Of a DNA stretch of 52,978 nt, positions 7,830 through 19,374 are shown piece by piece. Within the stretch, counting starts at the first letter, position 1. Every line of letters starts with the position of its first letter. The notes beneath the pieces are model-generated. The model made no database searches and was not told the DNA's origin. It was given only the letters and a program-made list of their open reading frames with translations. Source of the DNA: Pelagibius sp. (GTDB lineage Bacteria; Pseudomonadota; Alphaproteobacteria; Kiloniellales; Kiloniellaceae); assembly GCF_028281305.1 (NCBI RefSeq), contig NZ_JANQKD010000004.1, positions 1 through 52,978 on the forward strand, in the 5' to 3' direction. The position numbers were made by a program, and so were the translations under genes.

Positions 7830-8406
7830 CGGGCAGGCGCCGGCCCCTTCGCGGGCCCTCCTGGCCGCCGGCGCCTGGCTTCTCGCCCTCACCGCTTTGG
7901 CGGCAGCATCGTCGCAGGCCTGGGGCGACACTGCTTCACCGGTGCGCGGCGTTGCGCAGATCGTCGATGGCGACAGCCTTGCGGTTGCGGGTCAGACCTA
8001 CGACCTTGCCGGGGTCGACGCGCCGGAGCTGGCGCAGCGCTGCAGCCGCGGGGAACGCCTTTACGACTGTGGCCTGCTCGCGCAGGCCGCCCTCATGGAC
8101 CTGACGGCCGGCGTCCAGGTGGAGTGCCGCAGGCTTGCGCAGCTGCCGGCATCCGGCGGCGTTCCTCTGGCGCGCTGCACGGCGGGGGGTTACGACCTCT
8201 CGGAGGGCATGGTCTACACCGGCTGGGCGCTGATCCCGCCGGGCGGCGATGCCGCGGACCAATACCAGGCCGCCTTCGGTCCGGTCCAGCAGGGTGCCAG
8301 AGAGCGCCGGCGCGGCCTTTGGAAGGGCGCCTTCGTCGAACCCTGGGCCTGGCGCCGGGGACAGCGCCTGGCCGGCGAGCCTCTGGCGGACGGGGCAAGC
8401 CGGTAA
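7756..8406 (+). CDS. Staphylococcal-nuclease-fold protein, probably without nuclease activity
   Basis: 216 residues from ATG 7756 with AGGA six bases upstream; no later ATG or GTG exists before the hydrophobic segment (about 32-52), which looks like a signal peptide. The SNase core follows: IVDGDSLAVAGQTYDLAGVD with DAPELAQRC. Aligning by eye to the Staphylococcus enzyme, the metal Asp (D71, D88) and Glu43 equivalent (E91) remain, but Arg35 is replaced by Asp83 and Arg87 by Val136. Both arginines are essential in the enzyme, so the protein is likely a periplasmic binding or structural domain. Five Cys may form disulfides. The start overlaps the XRE gene. Confidence 0.7.
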   Translation: MPRSGGRSTHWSRPSASIAAIRPADGQAPAPSRALLAAGAWLLALTALAAASSQAWGDTASPVRGVAQIVDGDSLAVAGQTYDLAGVDAPELAQRCSRGERLYDCGLLAQAALMDLTAGVQVECRRLAQLPASGGVPLARCTAGGYDLSEGMVYTGWALIPPGGDAADQYQAAFGPVQQGARERRRGLWKGAFVEPWAWRRGQRLAGEPLADGASR

Positions 8407-8551
8407 AACAGGCGCCCGGCTGCCGCGGAGTCCCAATGGCCGCAAAGAGCGGACGCGGTCCCTTTGTCGCTGGACGCCGGGGGCCCGACGGCGCCACTAT
8501 GCTCCCTGTTTCTGGGATGTGATTCTGGCGTTGCCTTCGGGGGAAGGAACG

Positions 8552-9091
8552 ATGGCGGTGTTGCGGCTTCTGACGGTTACCATTGCCCTCGGCAGCGCTG
8601 GTTCTGCAGCGCTCTGGGCCGTCCCTGCCGTGGCCCAGAATCGAAGCCTGCAGAGCGACGGCTACTTTTCGCCGACCTATGCCGCTTCTGCGCAGGGCTC
8701 GCCCTACCGGGAGGTCTATTCCCGGACCTTCGGGTCCGCCGCGCCGCCACCCCCGGACCCCCAGGAGACCGCCGCCACGCTTGTCCCCAGCAAGCCTGTG
8801 GAGGACTTCGTCTTCGTGATCGACAGCAAGGGCCTCGCCACCTATCGCGCGGACGACTACGGCGACGGCCAAGGCGCGGCCATCGCCCGCGGCCCGCTGC
8901 CGCCTGTGCCGGAAGCGAAGTTGATCGCCGGCGCCACGGCGCAGGTTCCCACCGTTGCCGACAATCTCTATCTGCAGCCGCCGCTGGAAACGGCCGGCGG
9001 TCCCCAAGCCGCGCCCCCAGCGGTCACGCCCATCCTTCTCACTCCGCCGCCTGAAGCCAAGACCCCGGACGGGTCCCTAGGCAACCGGTGA
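8552..9091 (+). CDS. Secreted Pro/Ala-rich hypothetical protein
   Basis: 179 residues from ATG 8552, preceded by GGGGGAAGGAAC. A clear signal peptide (MAVLRLLTVTIALGSAGSAA, cleavage probably after AVAQ near residue 29) is followed by a low-complexity polar region, a short ordered-looking segment PVEDFVFVIDSKGLATYRAD (about 89-108) and a Pro-rich tail. No family is recognised. Its stop overlaps the next start (GTGA), so it is co-translated with the 2OG-Fe(II) oxygenase. Confidence 0.65.
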   Translation: MAVLRLLTVTIALGSAGSAALWAVPAVAQNRSLQSDGYFSPTYAASAQGSPYREVYSRTFGSAAPPPPDPQETAATLVPSKPVEDFVFVIDSKGLATYRADDYGDGQGAAIARGPLPPVPEAKLIAGATAQVPTVADNLYLQPPLETAGGPQAAPPAVTPILLTPPPEAKTPDGSLGNR

Positions 9092-9720
9092 CCCCGAGCG
9101 CGGTTTTCGGGCGCCTGCAGAGCGACCGTGCGGCGCTGGCGGCGGCGATCGCCGCCCTGCCGGAGGCCGATGCCGTTTCCCTTCCGCTGCTGGGATCCGA
9201 GGCCGTCGACGCCTTGCTCACGGAGGCGGCGCGCCTGCGTTACCGGCCGGCCCAACCCGTGATCGGCAGCGGCGACAAACAGGTCTGGCAGGACTGCGAA
9301 GTGAGCTGTGCGGTTCCCAACGACGGCGCCCTGGCCACCTGCGGCGCGGCGCTCGAAGGCGCTTTTGCCGACGCCCTGGGACTGCTCGGCCCGGCCGCTC
9401 TCAGCGAAGGCTTTGCCGTCAACGACCTCATCGTTCAGCGCTACCCCAAGGGCTCCGGCGGGATTACCCCGCACCGCGACCACATCGCCTATCGCGGCCT
9501 GGTCTCCGTCATCACCCTGGCCGGGCGTTGCCGCTTCGCGGTCTGCCGCGACCGCAGCGGCAGCGACGCCCGGGCCGTGGCGGCACCGCCGGGCTGGCTG
9601 GTGCTGATGCGCGGGCCGGGGCTCTACGGCCGGACGGACCGCCCCTTTCACTTCGTCGACCGCTTCGAAACCCCGCGGATCAGCGTCGGCCTCCGCTACG
9701 ACCGCCGGCTGGTGTCGTGA
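9088..9720 (+). CDS. 2-oxoglutarate/Fe(II) dioxygenase, AlkB-like
   Basis: 210 residues from GTG 9088. The double-stranded beta-helix ligands are visible: His129-x-Asp131 in TPHRDH, distal His188 in PFHFVD, and an Arg nine or fifteen residues later (R197 or R203) for 2-oxoglutarate. The preceding VNDLIVQRYPKGSGGITPHR resembles the lid and strand of AlkB-fold enzymes (NxYxxGxxxxxHxD). Members repair alkylated bases or modify nucleic acid or protein; the substrate is open here. It overlaps the upstream secreted-protein gene by 4 bp and precedes queA by 134 bp. Confidence 0.75.
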   Translation: MTPSAVFGRLQSDRAALAAAIAALPEADAVSLPLLGSEAVDALLTEAARLRYRPAQPVIGSGDKQVWQDCEVSCAVPNDGALATCGAALEGAFADALGLLGPAALSEGFAVNDLIVQRYPKGSGGITPHRDHIAYRGLVSVITLAGRCRFAVCRDRSGSDARAVAAPPGWLVLMRGPGLYGRTDRPFHFVDRFETPRISVGLRYDRRLVS

Positions 9721-9854
9721 CCGCTCGGCAGCGTCGAAACGCCAGGACCTCCAGGCCCCAGGACCGTGGCACCGGAGTGCTTGGCCTGACCCGGCGCGGG
9801 TGTTAGGACAGCCGCGCCGGCACTCTCTTGGTAGGCGTTTTCCCAGAAACAGCC

Positions 9855-12058
<2,204 letters not shown>

Positions 12059-12074
12059 GGATGCAGCCTTTGGG

Positions 12075-13196
<1,122 letters not shown>

Positions 13197-13211
13197 CGGA
13201 CCACCTGATCC

Positions 13212-13766
13212 ATGATCCGATTGCACATCACCGGCGCTTCCGGCAGCGGCACCTCGACACTCGGGCAGGCGCTCTCGGAGCATCTAGGGATCGCCCGCTT
13301 CGATACCGACGATTTCTACTGGCAGCCGAGCGAACCGCCCTACACCGAAAAGCAGCCCATCGGCGAACGGCTGCGCCTGTTGAACACGGCCTTCGCGGAA
13401 GCCGGCTCCTGGATCCTCTCCGGCTCCATCGGCCTCTGGGGGGCGCCGCTGATCCCGCAGTTCGATCTGGTGATCTTTCTCTCGGTGCCGACCGCGACCC
13501 GCCTGGAACGCCTGCGCCGGCGCGAGACCGAGCGTTACGGCAGCCGGATCGAACCCGGCGGCGACCGCCACGAAGCCAGCGCAGCTTTCCTGGAGTGGGC
13601 GGCGAACTACGAAACCGGGCTCTCCCAAGGCCGCAGCCGGGACCTGCACGAAGCCTGGCTGAAGATGCTCCCCTGCCCGGTTCTGCGCCTGGACGGCGAC
13701 CGACCGGTCGACATCCAACGGGCCGACAGTCTAGCGGCCATCGCAAAGCATGGTTTGCCGGTGTGA
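13212..13766 (+). CDS. P-loop NTPase, small-molecule kinase-like
   Basis: 184 residues. Walker A is GASGSGTSTL (residues 8-17), followed by the ARFDTDDFYW segment seen in adenylate/shikimate-kinase-like proteins and in FlaR-type AAA proteins. A nucleotide-monophosphate-kinase-like lid with Arg residues (TRLERLRRRETERYG, about 95-110) follows. The substrate cannot be inferred. It is 15 bp after queG on the same strand and may ride on the queuosine operon. Confidence 0.75.
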   Translation: MIRLHITGASGSGTSTLGQALSEHLGIARFDTDDFYWQPSEPPYTEKQPIGERLRLLNTAFAEAGSWILSGSIGLWGAPLIPQFDLVIFLSVPTATRLERLRRRETERYGSRIEPGGDRHEASAAFLEWAANYETGLSQGRSRDLHEAWLKMLPCPVLRLDGDRPVDIQRADSLAAIAKHGLPV

Positions 13767-13805
13767 CGCGCCGTCGCAGTGCAGCGCCGACACCGATCGA
13801 AGGCG

Positions 13806-14183
13806 CTACTGGGGCTGGGCGGCGGTGGGCCGCTTGGCCTTGTCGGGCGGGAAACAGACGAAGTTGACCCGATTGGGCTGGGTCAGCGAGCAGCCGTTCC
13901 AGAAGATGTCCTCGTTCTTGCGCTCCAGACGGCCGCCGTCACAGACATAGGCCGCCTCGTCATCGACCTCCGAGTCTTCGTTGACGGCCGGGCTGTAGCA
14001 GAGGCCAAAGGCGTAAGGCCGCAGACGCGGCAGCAGGTTTGCGCTTTCCGCCTCGGCCGCCTCCACCGCTTCGTCCGACCCATCGACCTGAAACGGCATG
14101 GCGCTGCAGGCACCCAGAAGGCCCATCGCTGCGCCGCAAACCAACGGCGCCGCCAAACGCCTGGCAGACAACCCACGGATCAT
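13806..14183 (-). CDS. Cys-containing putative lipoprotein, hypothetical
   Basis: 125 residues. The N-terminus MIRGLSARRLAAPLVCGAAM ends in a lipobox LLGAC, with lipidation predicted on Cys26. After a Glu/Ala-rich linker, four Cys occur in a compact region (FGLCYSP, YVCDGG, NGCSL, NFVCFP) and could make two disulfides in the periplasm. No domain is recognised. Convergent with the P-loop gene, divergent from cysG. Confidence 0.65.
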   Translation of the reverse strand: MIRGLSARRLAAPLVCGAAMGLLGACSAMPFQVDGSDEAVEAAEAESANLLPRLRPYAFGLCYSPAVNEDSEVDDEAAYVCDGGRLERKNEDIFWNGCSLTQPNRVNFVCFPPDKAKRPTAAQPQ

Positions 14184-14541
14184 TCAAACGCTCCCTCGAG
14201 ACGGCCCAGTCCAGTTCTGCGGCCCAGTTCTGCGGCCGCAGTGACGGCCCCCCTGTCGGGCATTGATACGCAGGCGGAAGCGTCCTGTCATCCGGGAAGC
14301 GGCGGGCCTCATAATTTTCACTATTATAGTGTATAATATTGGATTTCTACATTTTCCTATGGACAATTCAAAATGATCACCCTACGTTTTTTGTGAAATT
14401 GGCCGCGGCACTCACAGGACCGGACGCCTTCGGTCGATTGCAAACTGGGTACAGCCCTCTAAAACACTGGTTTATATCAGATTTTCGTTTCGCGGCACGC
14501 CGCCGCGGCGACGAGGACCTGACCGGCACGAAAGCAGGACC
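14184..14541. other. Intergenic region upstream of the cys operon
   Basis: 358 bp between the lipoprotein gene and cysG, with an AT-rich core (about 14310-14400) that contrasts with the GC-rich surroundings. It holds the palindrome at 14319-14331 and a TATAAT at 14332-14337. No gene or structured RNA is seen. Confidence 0.6.
14319..14331. promoter_or_regulatory. Perfect palindrome CACTATTATAGTG abutting a TATAAT box
   Basis: A 13-bp perfect inverted repeat around a central T, followed directly by TATAAT (14332-14337). A protein bound here would cover the -10 region of a promoter reading toward cysG, 205 bp upstream of its start. A sulfur-responsive repressor would fit, but no regulator is identified and no clear -35 box is seen. 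Confidence 0.45.
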
Positions 14542-15975
14542 ATGCGGTATTTTCCGGCCTTCCACGATCTTTCCAGCCGCTCCGCCCTTTTGGTGGGGGG
14601 TGGCGAACTGGCGCTGCGCAAGCTGCGCCTGCTGCTGAAGGCGCACGCCAAGGTCACCCTGGTGGCGCCACGCCTGTGCGCCGAGATGGCCGAGGAGGCT
14701 CGCGACGACCGGGTTCTATGGATGTGCCGCCCCTTCATGGCCGAGGACGTCCGGGGACGCGCGCTGGTGATCTCCGCCAGCGGCAAGCCTTCCGTCGACG
14801 AAGCGGTGGCCGCAGCGGCGGTCGAGGCCGGCATCGCTGTCAACGTGGTCGACCGGCCCGACCTTTCCAGCTTCATCATGCCGGCCGTGATCGACCGCGA
14901 TCCCCTGGTGATCGGCATCTCCAGCGGCGGCGACGCACCGATCCTGGCGCGTCAGCTCCGGGCGCGGATCGAGGCCATGCTGCCGGCCCGTCTGGGCGCC
15001 CTGGCCCGCTTTGCCGGCACCTTTCGCGCCGCGGTCGGGGCGACCATACCCCCGGCAGGCCGCCGGCGCTTCTGGGAGCGCTTCTTTACCGGCCCGGTGG
15101 CCGAAGAGGTACTGGCCGGGCGCGAGACCGCAGCCCGCGAGGCGATGCTGGGCCTGATCAACGGTCCTGCGTCGCAGGCCGCGCCGACCGGTTCGGTTGC
15201 CATTGTCGGCGCCGGCCCGGGCGACCCGGACCTGATGACCTTCAAGGCTCTGCGCCGCCTGCAGGAGGCCGACGTCGTGCTCTACGACAAACTGGTCGGC
15301 CCGGAGATCGTCGACTATGCGCGCCGCGATGCGGAGCGGGTTTATGTCGGCAAGGCCAAGGCCAACCACAGCAAGAGCCAGGACGAGATCAACGCCCTGA
15401 TGGCCGAGCACGCCCTGGCCGGGCGCCGCGTGGTGCGCCTTAAGGGCGGCGACCCCTTCATCTTCGGGCGCGGCGGCGAGGAGATGGACTATCTCGAAGC
15501 GCGCGGCGTCGCCGTGGAGGTGGTGCCGGGCGTGACGGCGGCGGCCGGCTGCGCCGCCGCCGCGGGCATTCCCCTCACCCTGCGCGGCACGGCCCTGGCC
15601 GTCACCTTCATCACCGGCCATGCCCGGGACGGCGAGCCGGATCTCGACTGGACGAGCCTGGCCAGCGGCAAGCAGACGCTGGCGGTCTACATGGGCGTCT
15701 CCACGGCCGGCGTGGTCGCGCAGCGTCTGATCGAACACGGGCTTGCCGCCGGCACGCCGGTCGCGGTGATCGAGAACGGCACCCGCGACGACCAGCGTAT
15801 CGTCACCGGACGGCTGGACAACCTGGATCAGCGCCTGCGCCAAGCCGCGGTCACGGGCCCTGCGCTCATCATCGTCGGCGAAGTCGCGCGCAAGGCCATG
15901 ACCGGCGAGGACCGTGCCCTGGAGGCCGAGCTGACCGCCCTCCCCCGACGCCTGCCCGAAGCCTTGGCTGTCTGA
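14542..15975 (+). CDS. cysG: Siroheme synthase (trifunctional)
   Basis: 477 residues, full length. The N-terminal precorrin-2 dehydrogenase/ferrochelatase domain has the NAD motif LLVGGGELALRKLRLLL (about 14-30) and GIAVNVVDRPD. The C-terminal uroporphyrinogen-III methyltransferase domain starts near residue 218 with VAIVGAGPGDPDLMT and has RLKGGDPFIFGRGGEE and VVPGVTAAAGCAAAAGIPLT. It makes siroheme for sulfite reductase, which is encoded two genes downstream. First gene of a five-gene same-strand operon. Confidence 0.95.
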   Translation: MRYFPAFHDLSSRSALLVGGGELALRKLRLLLKAHAKVTLVAPRLCAEMAEEARDDRVLWMCRPFMAEDVRGRALVISASGKPSVDEAVAAAAVEAGIAVNVVDRPDLSSFIMPAVIDRDPLVIGISSGGDAPILARQLRARIEAMLPARLGALARFAGTFRAAVGATIPPAGRRRFWERFFTGPVAEEVLAGRETAAREAMLGLINGPASQAAPTGSVAIVGAGPGDPDLMTFKALRRLQEADVVLYDKLVGPEIVDYARRDAERVYVGKAKANHSKSQDEINALMAEHALAGRRVVRLKGGDPFIFGRGGEEMDYLEARGVAVEVVPGVTAAAGCAAAAGIPLTLRGTALAVTFITGHARDGEPDLDWTSLASGKQTLAVYMGVSTAGVVAQRLIEHGLAAGTPVAVIENGTRDDQRIVTGRLDNLDQRLRQAAVTGPALIIVGEVARKAMTGEDRALEAELTALPRRLPEALAV

Positions 15976-15989
15976 CGGAGATCACAGCG

Positions 15990-16310
15990 ATGCCCAACAA
16001 ACCTGTGCCTCTGAAGGCTGTCACCGCCAACCGCCTGCGCGAAGGCGATGTGGTCTATCTGACCGAGAGCGGCCTGTGGACCGCCTGGCTGAATCAGGCC
16101 GCCACCAGCAACGACGCCGCGGCTCAGGACGAGATGCTGAAGCGCGCCGAAGCGGACGTGGCCGCGCGCAAGATCGTCGGCCCCTACCTGGTCGAGGTGA
16201 CCGAGGTGGACGGCATCCTTCAGCCGCTGTCCACCCGTGAAACCATCCGCGCCGCGGGCCCCACCGTGCGCGCCGACTATCGCAAGGCCCCCCTGGTGGC
16301 GGACGCCTAG
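15990..16310 (+). CDS. DUF2849 protein in sulfite-reductase operon
   Basis: 106 residues, starting 14 bp after cysG and ending 20 bp before cysI. A compact alpha/beta protein (AVTANRLREGDVVYLTESGL at about 11-30, then WTAWLNQAA) matching DUF2849 as I know it from alphaproteobacterial cys operons. There are no Cys residues, so it is not itself an iron-sulfur carrier. Position suggests an accessory role for CysI; its biochemical role is not known to me. Confidence 0.8.
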   Translation: MPNKPVPLKAVTANRLREGDVVYLTESGLWTAWLNQAATSNDAAAQDEMLKRAEADVAARKIVGPYLVEVTEVDGILQPLSTRETIRAAGPTVRADYRKAPLVADA

Positions 16311-16330
16311 GGCGAGAGGAACCAACGACG

Positions 16331-17986
16331 ATGTACCGCTACGATGAATTCGATCTGGCCTTTGTCCGGCAGCGCACCGCCCAATTCCGCGGACAGGTGG
16401 AGCGTCGCCTCTCCGGCGAGCTAAGCGAAGAGGAGTTCCGGCCCCTGCGCCTGATGAACGGGCTCTATCTGCAGCTTCACGCCTACATGCTGCGCGTCGC
16501 CGTGCCCTACGGCACGCTGTCCTCGCGCCAGATGCGCAGGCTGGCCAGCATCGCGCGCGATTACGACCGCGGCTACGGACACTTCACCACGCGCCAGAAC
16601 ATCCAGTACAACTGGCCGCAGCTGGAAGACGTGCCGGCGATCCTGGAGGATCTGGCCGAGGTCGAGATGCACGCCATTCAGACCAGCGGCAACTGCATCC
16701 GCAACGTCACCGCCGATCACTTCGCCGGCGCCAGCGCCGACGAGATCGAGGATCCGCGGATCTACGGCGAGATCATCCGCCAGTGGTCGACCCTGCACCC
16801 GGAGTTCTCGTTCCTGCCGCGCAAGTTCAAGATCGCCATCACCGGCGCGCCGAACGACCGCGCCGCCGTGCGCTTCCACGACATCGGGCTGCAGGTCCGC
16901 CGCAGCGCAGCGGGCGAAGTCGGCTTCGAGGTGATCGTCGGCGGCGGCCAGGGCCGCACCCCGGTCATCGGCACCACCATCCGCGAGTTCCTGCCCAAGG
17001 CGCACCTGCTGAGCTACCTGGAGGCCATCCTGCGGGTCTACAACCAGCTCGGCCGGCGCGACAACCTCTACAAGGCCCGCATCAAGATCCTGGTGCAGCA
17101 GACCGGCGCCGAGGAGTTCACCCGCCTTGTCGAAGAGGAATGGGCGCATCTGAAGGACGGCGCGCTCACCCTGCCGGCCGAGGAGATCGCCCGCATCGAG
17201 AGCTACTTTGCGCCACCGGCCTTTGAAGACCTTCCGGAGAGCGACCGCGGCTTCGAGGCACGGCGCTTCGAGGACCGGAACTTCGCCCGCTGGCTGCGCA
17301 GCAACGTCTCCGCCCACAAGATCCCCGGCTATGCCATCGTCTCCATCTCCCTGAAGCCCGAGGGCGAAGCGCCGGGCGATGCCAGCGCCGAGCAGATGGA
17401 CGCCGTGGCCGATCTTGCCGAGACTTTCAGCTTCGATGAGATCCGTGTCACCCACGAACAGAACCTGGTGCTGCCGCACGTGAAGCTCAGCGACCTGTCG
17501 AAGGTCTGGGAAACGCTGGTGCAGCACGGCCTGGGCACGCCCAACATCGGCCTTGTCTCCGACATCATCGCCTGCCCCGGGCTCGACTACTGCAACCTCG
17601 CCAACGCCCGCTCCATCCCCGTCGCCCAGCGCATCACCCAGCGCTTCAGCGACCTGAACCGCCAGCACGAGATCGGCGATCTGAAGATCAAGATCTCCGG
17701 CTGCATCAACGCCTGCGGCCACCATCACGCCGGCCACATCGGCATCCTGGGCGTCGACAAGAAGGGCGAGGAGTTCTACCAGATCACGCTGGGCGGCAGC
17801 GCCGACGAGAACGCCGCCGTCGGCAAGATCGTCGGCCCTGCCTTCTCCTACGACGCGGTCGTCGATGCCGTCGACAACATCGTCGAGACCTATCTGGACC
17901 TGCGCCAGGACAACGAGAAGTTCAACGATACCTATGCCCGTGTCGGCCTCGCGCCGTTCAAGGAGAAGCTCTATGCCGCTGCTTAA
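16331..17986 (+). CDS. cysI: Sulfite (or nitrite/sulfite) reductase hemoprotein
   Basis: 551 residues with the duplicated ferredoxin-like siroheme protein layout: GHFTTRQNIQYNW in the first half, then the 4Fe-4S/siroheme ligands C415-x5-C421 (CPGLDYC) and C458-x3-C462 (CINAC) followed by GHHHAGHIGILG. It reduces sulfite to sulfide with six electrons. No CysJ flavoprotein gene is present, so a ferredoxin or other donor is likely. Siroheme is made by cysG upstream. The 3' end overlaps the DUF934 gene by 14 bp. Confidence 0.92.
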   Translation: MYRYDEFDLAFVRQRTAQFRGQVERRLSGELSEEEFRPLRLMNGLYLQLHAYMLRVAVPYGTLSSRQMRRLASIARDYDRGYGHFTTRQNIQYNWPQLEDVPAILEDLAEVEMHAIQTSGNCIRNVTADHFAGASADEIEDPRIYGEIIRQWSTLHPEFSFLPRKFKIAITGAPNDRAAVRFHDIGLQVRRSAAGEVGFEVIVGGGQGRTPVIGTTIREFLPKAHLLSYLEAILRVYNQLGRRDNLYKARIKILVQQTGAEEFTRLVEEEWAHLKDGALTLPAEEIARIESYFAPPAFEDLPESDRGFEARRFEDRNFARWLRSNVSAHKIPGYAIVSISLKPEGEAPGDASAEQMDAVADLAETFSFDEIRVTHEQNLVLPHVKLSDLSKVWETLVQHGLGTPNIGLVSDIIACPGLDYCNLANARSIPVAQRITQRFSDLNRQHEIGDLKIKISGCINACGHHHAGHIGILGVDKKGEEFYQITLGGSADENAAVGKIVGPAFSYDAVVDAVDNIVETYLDLRQDNEKFNDTYARVGLAPFKEKLYAAA

Positions 17987-18527
17987 AGACGGCCGTATCG
18001 CCGATGATCCCTGGTCAGATCTGCCTGAGACGCCGGAGCCCGCCAACGACGCCGAAACAGGGGCGCCGGATGTCCCGTCGCTGGACGTGGACCTGATCGT
18101 CACCCTGGACCAGTGGCGCGACCAGCGCGAAACGCTGCTGCGCCACAATGGCCGCCTCGGCCTGCGCCTGGCCAGCGACCAGCCGCCGGAAGAGATCGCC
18201 GGCGACCTCGAGCACTTCGACCTCATCGCCCTGGAGTTCCCGAAGTTCAACGACGGACGCGCGTACTCCTATGCGCGCCTGCTGCGCGAGCGTCATGGCT
18301 TCAGGGGCGAACTGCGCGCGGTGGGCAACGTGCTGCGCGACCAGCTCTTCTTCATGCTGCGCTGCGGTTTCGACAGCTTTGCGGTGGCGGACGAGAAGAC
18401 AGCGGCGGCCTGGAAAGACGCCATTGAGGAAATCCAGGTCTGGTACCAGCCGACCGCAGACGGCCGCGCACCCAGTGGCGCGCTCGGCGCCGGCTTCCGG
18501 TCTTCGCGCGCTGTAGCCGCCGAGTAG
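17973..18527 (+). CDS. DUF934 protein in sulfite-reductase operon
   Basis: 184 residues from ATG 17973, with AAGGAGAAG upstream inside cysI. The typical DUF934 segments are visible: FPKFNDGRAYSYARLLRER and ELRAVGNVLRDQLFFMLRCG, then FDSFAV. The protein accompanies cysI/cysH in many proteobacteria; a role in sulfite reduction is inferred only from context. The N-terminal 40 residues are acidic and Pro-rich. Confidence 0.85.
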   Translation: MPLLKDGRIADDPWSDLPETPEPANDAETGAPDVPSLDVDLIVTLDQWRDQRETLLRHNGRLGLRLASDQPPEEIAGDLEHFDLIALEFPKFNDGRAYSYARLLRERHGFRGELRAVGNVLRDQLFFMLRCGFDSFAVADEKTAAAWKDAIEEIQVWYQPTADGRAPSGALGAGFRSSRAVAAE

Positions 18528-18576
18528 CCCCGCCCACAGCCACCGGACAACACACCTGGACCGGGGAGTCGCAGAA

Positions 18577-19374
18577 GTGCTGGCTTCAAGGACGAGCAGA
18601 TCGCCGGTGACGGTTCGCCCGGCGGCCAACCAGGACCGGGCCCTGAGACTGCGGGAGCGCGCCCGCCTTCTGGAACTGCGCTACGGCGCCGCCGACAGCG
18701 AGACGGTGCTGGAGGCGGCGATCAAACACGTCTTCCCGGGACGCATCGCGGTGGTGTCGTCCTTCGGTGCGGAGTCGGCGGTGCTGCTGGACCTCGTTGC
18801 CCGGATCGACCCGGCAACCCCGGTGATCTTCCTGGAGACCGGCAAGCACTTTGACGAGACCCTTGCCTACCGCGACCGGCTGGCAGAGCGGCTGGGGCTG
18901 ACCGACCTGCGCTCGGTGACGCCGGCGGCGGAGGACCTTGCCCGGGCCGATGCGGACGGCAAGTTGTGGCAGCGCAACCCGGACCTCTGCTGCCACCTGC
19001 GCAAGGTCCTGCCGCTGCAGCGGGCCCTCAGCGGTTTCAGCGCCTGGATCAACGGCCGCAAGCGCTTCCAGGGCGGCCTGCGCGGCGGGATCCCGGTCTT
19101 TGAGGCCGAGACCGGCCGCATCAAGGTTAACCCCCTGGCCCACTGGGACGCCGCGCAACTGCGCGAGGCCTTCGAGAATCGGGGCCTGCCGGCCCACCCG
19201 CTGGCAGACCAGGGCTATGCCTCTATCGGCTGCGCCCCCTGTACAGCCCCCTCCGGAAGCCCTGTGGAGGGCGCTGAAGCCGATGCCCGCAGCGGGCGCT
19301 GGCAGGGCAGCGGAAAGACCGAGTGCGGCATCCACAAGGCGCCCTGGGCCCGGCACCAGACCCCCCGCGCCTGA
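18577..19374 (+). CDS. cysH: Adenylylsulfate (APS) reductase, thioredoxin-dependent
   Basis: 265 residues from GTG 18577. The PAPS/APS reductase fold has the SSFGAESAVLLDLVA phosphate loop, the 4Fe-4S ligands Cys138-Cys139 (DLCCHLRK) and Cys219-x2-Cys222 (GCAPCT), and the catalytic Cys250 in TECGIH. The four cluster Cys mark the APS-using type and not the cluster-free E. coli PAPS type. It yields sulfite for CysI. Last gene of the cys operon, 49 bp after the DUF934 gene. cysD/cysN are not in the window. Confidence 0.93.
   Translation: MLASRTSRSPVTVRPAANQDRALRLRERARLLELRYGAADSETVLEAAIKHVFPGRIAVVSSFGAESAVLLDLVARIDPATPVIFLETGKHFDETLAYRDRLAERLGLTDLRSVTPAAEDLARADADGKLWQRNPDLCCHLRKVLPLQRALSGFSAWINGRKRFQGGLRGGIPVFEAETGRIKVNPLAHWDAAQLREAFENRGLPAHPLADQGYASIGCAPCTAPSGSPVEGAEADARSGRWQGSGKTECGIHKAPWARHQTPRA

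Noticed and set aside
16421..18250. 609-codon minus-strand frame opposite cysI and the DUF934 gene
   Set aside because: Same shadow effect; plus-strand genes are certain from conserved cysteine motifs and operon spacing.
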